64,000 bases of DNA from an uncultured Eubacteriales bacterium (GTDB taxonomy: Bacteria; Bacillota; Clostridia; Christensenellales; Aristaeellaceae). The stretch spans positions 1 to 64,000 of the forward strand of contig CACWLP010000020.1 of assembly GCA_902761755.1 (NCBI GenBank), in the 5' to 3' direction. This document shows, piece by piece, positions 60,049 through 64,000 of the stretch (positions are counted from its first letter, which is position 1; each line of letters starts with the position of its first letter). The notes beneath the pieces were generated by a model. That model had not been told where the DNA came from and made no database searches. It saw only the letters and a program-made list of their open reading frames with translations. The position numbers and the translations under genes are program-made.

Positions 60049-61713
60049 TTATCCCAGGTCCACGATGATGGGCAGGATCATGGGGTTGCGCTTGATCTTT
60101 TCATAAATGTAATGGTGCAGCTCGTCCTTGATGCGGTTTTTGATGCTGGGCCAGTCGCTGCCCTCGATGCGGCCGTAGCTGGCGATGATGGAGCGCACCA
60201 CCTCCCGGGTGGATTCGATGATGTCCTCGTTCTCCCGGACGTAAACGAAGCCGCGGCTGATCACGTCGGGGCCGGAAACCAGCACGCCGTTGGTGCGGTC
60301 GAAGGCCATCGCCACGATGATCAGGCCGTCCTGGCTCAGATGCCTGCGGTCCCGCAGCACCACGTTGCCCACGTCCCCGATGCCCAGGCCGTCCACCAGC
60401 ACTTCGCCGGTGGGCACCGTTTCGCCCAGGGACAGGCTTTCCCGGTTCATTTCGATCACCTGGCCCGCGGAGGGGAGCACGATGTTCTTCCGGTCCATGC
60501 CCATGGCCTCCGCCAATTCCGCGTGCTGCCAGAGCATGCGGTATTCCCCGTGGACGGGGATGAAATACTGGGGCCGCACCAGGGCGTGCATCAGCTTGAT
60601 CTCCTCCTGGCAGGCGTGGCCGGATACGTGCACCTCCGCCATGGCCTCGTAAATCACCTCGGCGCCGCAGCGGTATAGCTGATTGATCACCCGGGAAACG
60701 AATTTTTCATTGCCGGGGATGGGCGTGGCGGAAATGATCACCTTGTCGCTGGGCTTGATCTGCAGCTTGCGGTGCTCGGAATAAGCCATGCGGGTCAGGC
60801 CGCTCATGGGCTCGCCCTGGCTGCCGGTGGTGAGGATCAGCAGCTCGTCGTCCCGGTAGGAATCCAGATCGTCCATTTCCAGCAGGTATCCTTCGGGGAT
60901 CACCAATTCGCCCAGCTGCATGGCCACCCGGCTGACGGAAATCATGCTGCGGCCAACGAAGCACACCTTGCGGCCGAAGCGGATGGCGCTGTCGATCACC
61001 TGCTGCAGCCGGTTGATATTGCTGGCGAACATGGCCACGATCACCCGGCCTTGGGCGTTGCGGAACTGGTTGATGAAAGTGTCGCCGATCTTGCGCTCGC
61101 TCATGGTATAGCCCGGGCGCTCGATGTTGGTGCTTTCGCACAGCAGGGCCATCACCCCCGCGTCCCCGGCGGCGGCCAGGGCGCTCAGATCGGTCACTTC
61201 CCCGTCCACGGGAGTAAAGTCGATCTTGAAGTCCCCGGAATGCACCACCACCCCGGCGGGGCAGGAAATGATCAGGGCGCAGGCGCCGGGGATGGAATGG
61301 CTCACCTTCACGAATTTCACCGTGAATTTCCCGATCTTCACTTCGTCCCGGGGCATCACGGGGTTCATCTGGATGCCGTTCACCCGGTGCTCCCGGAGCT
61401 TCAGGTCGATCAGCGCCAAGGTCAGCCGGGTGCCCCAGATGGGGGCGGGCACCTGCTGCAGCACGTAGGGCGTGGCGCCGATATGGTCCTCATGCCCGTG
61501 GGTGAACACGTAACCCCGCACCCGGTCCTTGTTGTCCACCAGGTACGTCACGTCCGGGATCACCAGGTCGATGCCCAGCATATCCTCGTTGGGGAAGATG
61601 CTCCCCACGTCCACCACCAGGATATCGTCTTCATATTCCAGAACCGTCAGGTTCTTTCCGATCTCATCCACGCCTCCCAGCGGAATGATCCTCAGTTTGC
61701 TTGACTGCGCCAT
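60049..61713 (-). CDS. rnj: Ribonuclease J
   Basis: A 554-residue metallo-beta-lactamase RNase with the zinc motif THGHEDHIG, later His/Asp ligands (VHSGDFKID), a beta-CASP domain and a C-terminal region. RNase J gives Firmicutes 5'-3' exonuclease and endonuclease activity for mRNA turnover and rRNA maturation. AAAGGAGG precedes the ATG. Only one copy is in the window. Confidence 0.95.
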   Translation of the reverse strand: MAQSSKLRIIPLGGVDEIGKNLTVLEYEDDILVVDVGSIFPNEDMLGIDLVIPDVTYLVDNKDRVRGYVFTHGHEDHIGATPYVLQQVPAPIWGTRLTLALIDLKLREHRVNGIQMNPVMPRDEVKIGKFTVKFVKVSHSIPGACALIISCPAGVVVHSGDFKIDFTPVDGEVTDLSALAAAGDAGVMALLCESTNIERPGYTMSERKIGDTFINQFRNAQGRVIVAMFASNINRLQQVIDSAIRFGRKVCFVGRSMISVSRVAMQLGELVIPEGYLLEMDDLDSYRDDELLILTTGSQGEPMSGLTRMAYSEHRKLQIKPSDKVIISATPIPGNEKFVSRVINQLYRCGAEVIYEAMAEVHVSGHACQEEIKLMHALVRPQYFIPVHGEYRMLWQHAELAEAMGMDRKNIVLPSAGQVIEMNRESLSLGETVPTGEVLVDGLGIGDVGNVVLRDRRHLSQDGLIIVAMAFDRTNGVLVSGPDVISRGFVYVRENEDIIESTREVVRSIIASYGRIEGSDWPSIKNRIKDELHHYIYEKIKRNPMILPIIVDLG

Positions 61714-61821
61714 AAAAGCCTCCTTTCAGGGTATTGGTTAATACAAGAAAAACGATCTTTCATCGTATCCGATCCTTATTCAGAACTGCCCCGGAAAGGG
61801 CGCTGCAAGACGGACAATAAC

Positions 61822-61867
61822 CAATCTGGGATTATTATACCATAGGATCCGGAAAAATACCAGATTG
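61822..61867 (-). promoter_or_regulatory. rnj promoter region with flanking inverted repeat
   Basis: On the minus strand an extended -10 (TGGTATAAT, TATAAT at plus 61834-61839). CAATCTGG (61822-61829) and CCAGATTG (61860-61867) form an 8-bp inverted repeat around it. The remaining intergenic stretch to 62019 holds a hairpin CCATCCCC/GGGGATGG (61948-61968) and nothing else I recognise. Confidence 0.55.
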
Positions 61868-62019
61868 ATTTTTGACGAAATATGGCCTGTTTTCTGCATC
61901 AATATGAATAAATTGCACAAAGCGCGGCGTTTTTGCGCCCGGAAACGCCATCCCCATGGCGGGGATGGATACCAAATAATGACAGCGGCGGCCAGCCGGA
62001 GTTTTTCCTTCCTCGGGCG

Positions 62020-62048
62020 TTGTCCCCGGGCGGCGGATATGCTATAAT
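62020..62048 (+). promoter_or_regulatory. Promoter of the dipeptidase operon
   Basis: TTGTCC (62020-62025), 17-base spacer, TATAAT (62043-62048). The -10 overlaps an in-frame ATG at 62048, ruling that ATG out as the start. Confidence 0.85.
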
Positions 62049-62079
62049 GAGAAACGGATTTCTGTGCGGAGGTGCTTCC

Positions 62080-63000
62080 TTGATCCTTTGCGACACCCAT
62101 GCGGACACCCTCTACGTCCGCGCCATGCACCCGGAGCGTCCCTGCGACGTGACGAAGGAAAAGGCGGCGCGGGGCGGCGTCAGCGTGCAGACGTTGGCGC
62201 TGTACGTGGGCGGCAGCCCGGCGCTTCCCGATATCGCCCGGGCGTTCGCCGGGATGTTCGCCCAGGCGGAGGCGCTGGAAGCATCCGGCTGGAAGCGCAT
62301 CGGGGATTACCGGGACGCCCGGGAGGGGGAATGCGCCTTCCTGCTTTCGGTGGAGGGCTGCGATCTGTTGGGGGAAGACCCTTCGCTGCTCTCTCTCTGG
62401 CGGAAAAAAGGCGTGCGGATGGCGGCGCTGTGCTGGAATTATGAAAACGCCCTGGGCACCCCCGCCGTCCGGGACCAGGACGCGCCCCTGACCCCCTTCG
62501 GCCGGGAGGCAGTAAAAGAAATGCTGCGCCTGGGCATTGCCCCGGACGTGAGCCACCTGAACCGGCGCGGATTCCGGGACCTGACGGACATGGGGATCGC
62601 GCCGATCGCGTCCCATTCCTGCTGCGCCGCGCTCTGCCCCCACCCCCGGAACCTGACCGACGATCAGCTCAAAGCCCTGTTTTCCGCCGGGGGCTACGTG
62701 GGCGTGAATTTTTATCCCCTGTTCCTGGACGCCCGCGGCCGGGCCGGGCTGGACACCGTGTGCCGCCACGTGCTGCACATGCTGGATCTGGGCGGCGAAG
62801 GGCGCGTGGGCTTCGGATCGGACTTCGACGGCATCGAAAAAAAGCCCCGGGGCCTTGCCGGGCCCCAGGATTTTCCCGCCCTGCTCCGGGCGCTGGAAAA
62901 ACGGGGCGTCACGGGGGATCTGCTCCGGGGGATCGCAGGGGAAAACCTGCTGCGGTATTACGACCGGATCGACCCAAAACCTGAACGAAAGAAGGAATGA
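62080..63000 (+). CDS. Membrane dipeptidase (M19, renal dipeptidase family)
   Basis: A 306-residue M19 metallopeptidase. Motifs: DTHADT (HxD metal ligands), SVEG, DVSHLNRRGFRDL, IASHSCCAALCPHPRNLTDDQL and GFGSDFDGI. Family members cleave dipeptides, often with a D-residue. The start is TTG at 62080 with GGAGG 7 bases ahead. First of three genes with tiny gaps (3 and 1 bases). Confidence 0.92.
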   Translation: MILCDTHADTLYVRAMHPERPCDVTKEKAARGGVSVQTLALYVGGSPALPDIARAFAGMFAQAEALEASGWKRIGDYRDAREGECAFLLSVEGCDLLGEDPSLLSLWRKKGVRMAALCWNYENALGTPAVRDQDAPLTPFGREAVKEMLRLGIAPDVSHLNRRGFRDLTDMGIAPIASHSCCAALCPHPRNLTDDQLKALFSAGGYVGVNFYPLFLDARGRAGLDTVCRHVLHMLDLGGEGRVGFGSDFDGIEKKPRGLAGPQDFPALLRALEKRGVTGDLLRGIAGENLLRYYDRIDPKPERKKE

Positions 63001-63003
63001 CCC

Positions 63004-63708
63004 TTGCTCGGCATCATCGGCGCCATGGACAAAGAGGTGGACACCCTGCGCGCCGCCATGACGGACACCCGGGAGGAAAAAATCGGCTTCACCCGCTGCA
63101 CGGTGGGCACGCTCTGGGAAACGCAGGTGTGCCTGGCCCAGTGCGGCATCGGCAAGGTCCACGCCGCCCTGTGCGCCCAGGCCCTGATCCTGCGGCATCC
63201 CGTGGACGCGCTGCTGAACATCGGCGTAGCCGGGGCGCTGCGCCCCTCCCTGGGGATCGGGGACGCGGTAATCGCTTCCTCCGCCGTGCAGCACGATATC
63301 GACACCTCTCCCCTGGGTGACCCGCCGGGCATGATCTCCGGCCCCAACATCGTGCACATCCCCTGCGATCCGGCCCTTTCCGCCCTGCTGCGCCGGGCCG
63401 CGCAGGAGGCGGATCTGCGCTGGGAGGAAGGCGCCGTCGCCACCGGGGATCAGTTCATCACCGGCACGGAAAACAAGCGGCGCATCGCGGAAGCCTTCGG
63501 CGCCGCCGCCTGCGATATGGAGGGCGGGGCCATCGCCCAGTGCTGCTATGAGATGGGCGTGCCCTACGCCGCCTGCCGCCTGATCTCGGACACCCGGGAC
63601 GGCGACGAAAGGGAGTACATGGAAAAGGCGGCCCTGGCCTGCAAAAACGAAGAAACGCTGCTGCGGAAATTCCTTCCGCTGTACCGGCAAACCAAGGAGG
63701 AAAAATAA
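63004..63708 (+). CDS. mtnN: 5'-methylthioadenosine/S-adenosylhomocysteine nucleosidase
   Basis: A 234-residue MtnN/Pfs enzyme that splits MTA and SAH to free adenine, ending SAM by-product recycling and yielding autoinducer-2 precursor. Motifs: GIIGAMDKEVDTL, NIGVAGAL, TGDQFITG and DMEGGAIAQ (catalytic Glu), with SDTRDGD. TTG start at 63004; AAGGA lies ahead. Confidence 0.94.
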   Translation: MLGIIGAMDKEVDTLRAAMTDTREEKIGFTRCTVGTLWETQVCLAQCGIGKVHAALCAQALILRHPVDALLNIGVAGALRPSLGIGDAVIASSAVQHDIDTSPLGDPPGMISGPNIVHIPCDPALSALLRRAAQEADLRWEEGAVATGDQFITGTENKRRIAEAFGAAACDMEGGAIAQCCYEMGVPYAACRLISDTRDGDEREYMEKAALACKNEETLLRKFLPLYRQTKEEK

Positions 63709-63709
63709 A

Positions 63710-64000
63710 ATGGACAAGTGGGATCAGCGGTTTATGGATCTGGCCCGGACGGTATCCACCTGGACCAGCTGCTTCGCTCCGGGGCGGGCCATCGGTGCCG
63801 TCATCGTCAAGGACAAGCGCATCATGACCACCGGCTACAACGGCGCCCCCGCGGGGATGAAGACCTGCCGGGAAAAGGGCGAATGCCTGCGGCGGAAGCT
63901 GGGCATCGAAAGCGGCACCCGGGCGGAGGTGTGCTACGCCGCCCACGCCGAGCAGAACGCCATCCTGCAGGCCGCGAAGCTGGGCATCAGCATCGACGGC
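63710..64000 (+). CDS. dCMP deaminase, partial (runs off the right edge)
   Basis: The first 97 codons of a dCMP/cytidine deaminase-family gene. Visible: GAVIVKDKRIMTTGYNGAP and the zinc and catalytic motif HAEQNAI. The PCxxC zinc pair must lie beyond the edge. The family makes dUMP for dTMP synthesis, or a competence protein ComEB in some Firmicutes. ATG at 63710 with AAGGAGG 9 bases ahead, one base after the mtnN stop. Confidence 0.88.
   Translation, partial: MDKWDQRFMDLARTVSTWTSCFAPGRAIGAVIVKDKRIMTTGYNGAPAGMKTCREKGECLRRKLGIESGTRAEVCYAAHAEQNAILQAAKLGISIDG

Noticed and set aside
61780-63717. A 645-codon open frame on the minus strand
   Set aside because: Antisense to the dipeptidase and mtnN genes; low-complexity composition.

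Overview
The window is a GC-rich, densely coded chromosomal segment from a Firmicute, most likely a gut or rumen clostridium. The best evidence is a fused HMBPP reductase-ribosomal protein S1 gene, an RNase J, an energy-coupling factor (ECF) module with a promoter of its own, strong AGGAGG ribosome binding sites, and typical -35/-10 promoters with 17-base spacers. Many exported proteins carry Pro-rich linkers of the PSPAPSP or PTPxP type. Placement below class is inference. I see no rRNA, tRNA, CRISPR array, integrase or transposase. The last gene runs off the right edge and one repeat reaches the left edge.

Layout, left to right. 0-9.5 kb: SPFH protein, esterase plus YitT pair, VanX-like peptidase, PIG-L deacetylase, ispH-rpsA, a TIGR04086-like membrane protein and cca. 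9.5-14.2 kb: a five-gene operon with a Cys-rich protein, a DNA methyltransferase, a barnase joined to a peptidoglycan-binding domain, its barstar, and an ABC exporter. 14.2-20.5 kb: 5-formyl-THF cyclo-ligase with three M42 peptidases, then ecfA1-ecfA2-ecfT. 20.5-26.3 kb: yajC, mntP, a large EAL/PAS protein and a degenerate GH3 protein. 26.3-32.6 kb: a repeat-laden promoter followed by pepC, a VOC protein, a MATE transporter, a GH13 hydrolase and a CARF-like nuclease of the DUF1887 (Card1/Can2) type.

32.6-38.6 kb: a polyamine uptake operon (regulator-potA-potB-potC-potD) ending in a phosphodiester glycosidase-like gene, with twin operator palindromes behind its promoter. 38.6-48 kb: an SH3b-repeat protein, galM, a VanY-like peptidase, a Gld-type ABC system and a small membrane protein. 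48-54.6 kb: a DUF3343 gene divergent from a cysteine desulfurase-like gene, rubrerythrin, and a moxR-DUF58-transglutaminase operon. 54.6-64 kb: an ECF sigma factor with a membrane partner, a sugar-importer ATPase, a sirtuin, a VanY-fold protein without its zinc ligands, RNase J, membrane dipeptidase, MTA/SAH nucleosidase and the start of dCMP deaminase.

Three things stand out. First, the methyltransferase-barnase-barstar-exporter operon looks like a cell-surface or exported RNase toxin with its immunity protein. Second, a CARF-type nuclease lies far from any visible CRISPR locus, translationally coupled to a glycoside hydrolase. Third, two dispersed repeat families (two and three copies) share one folded core: a CGCA-loop hairpin, then AATCCGCAG, a second hairpin and CGAGGAGC. 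Stem bases change in a paired way between the families, so the repeats may act as structured RNA.
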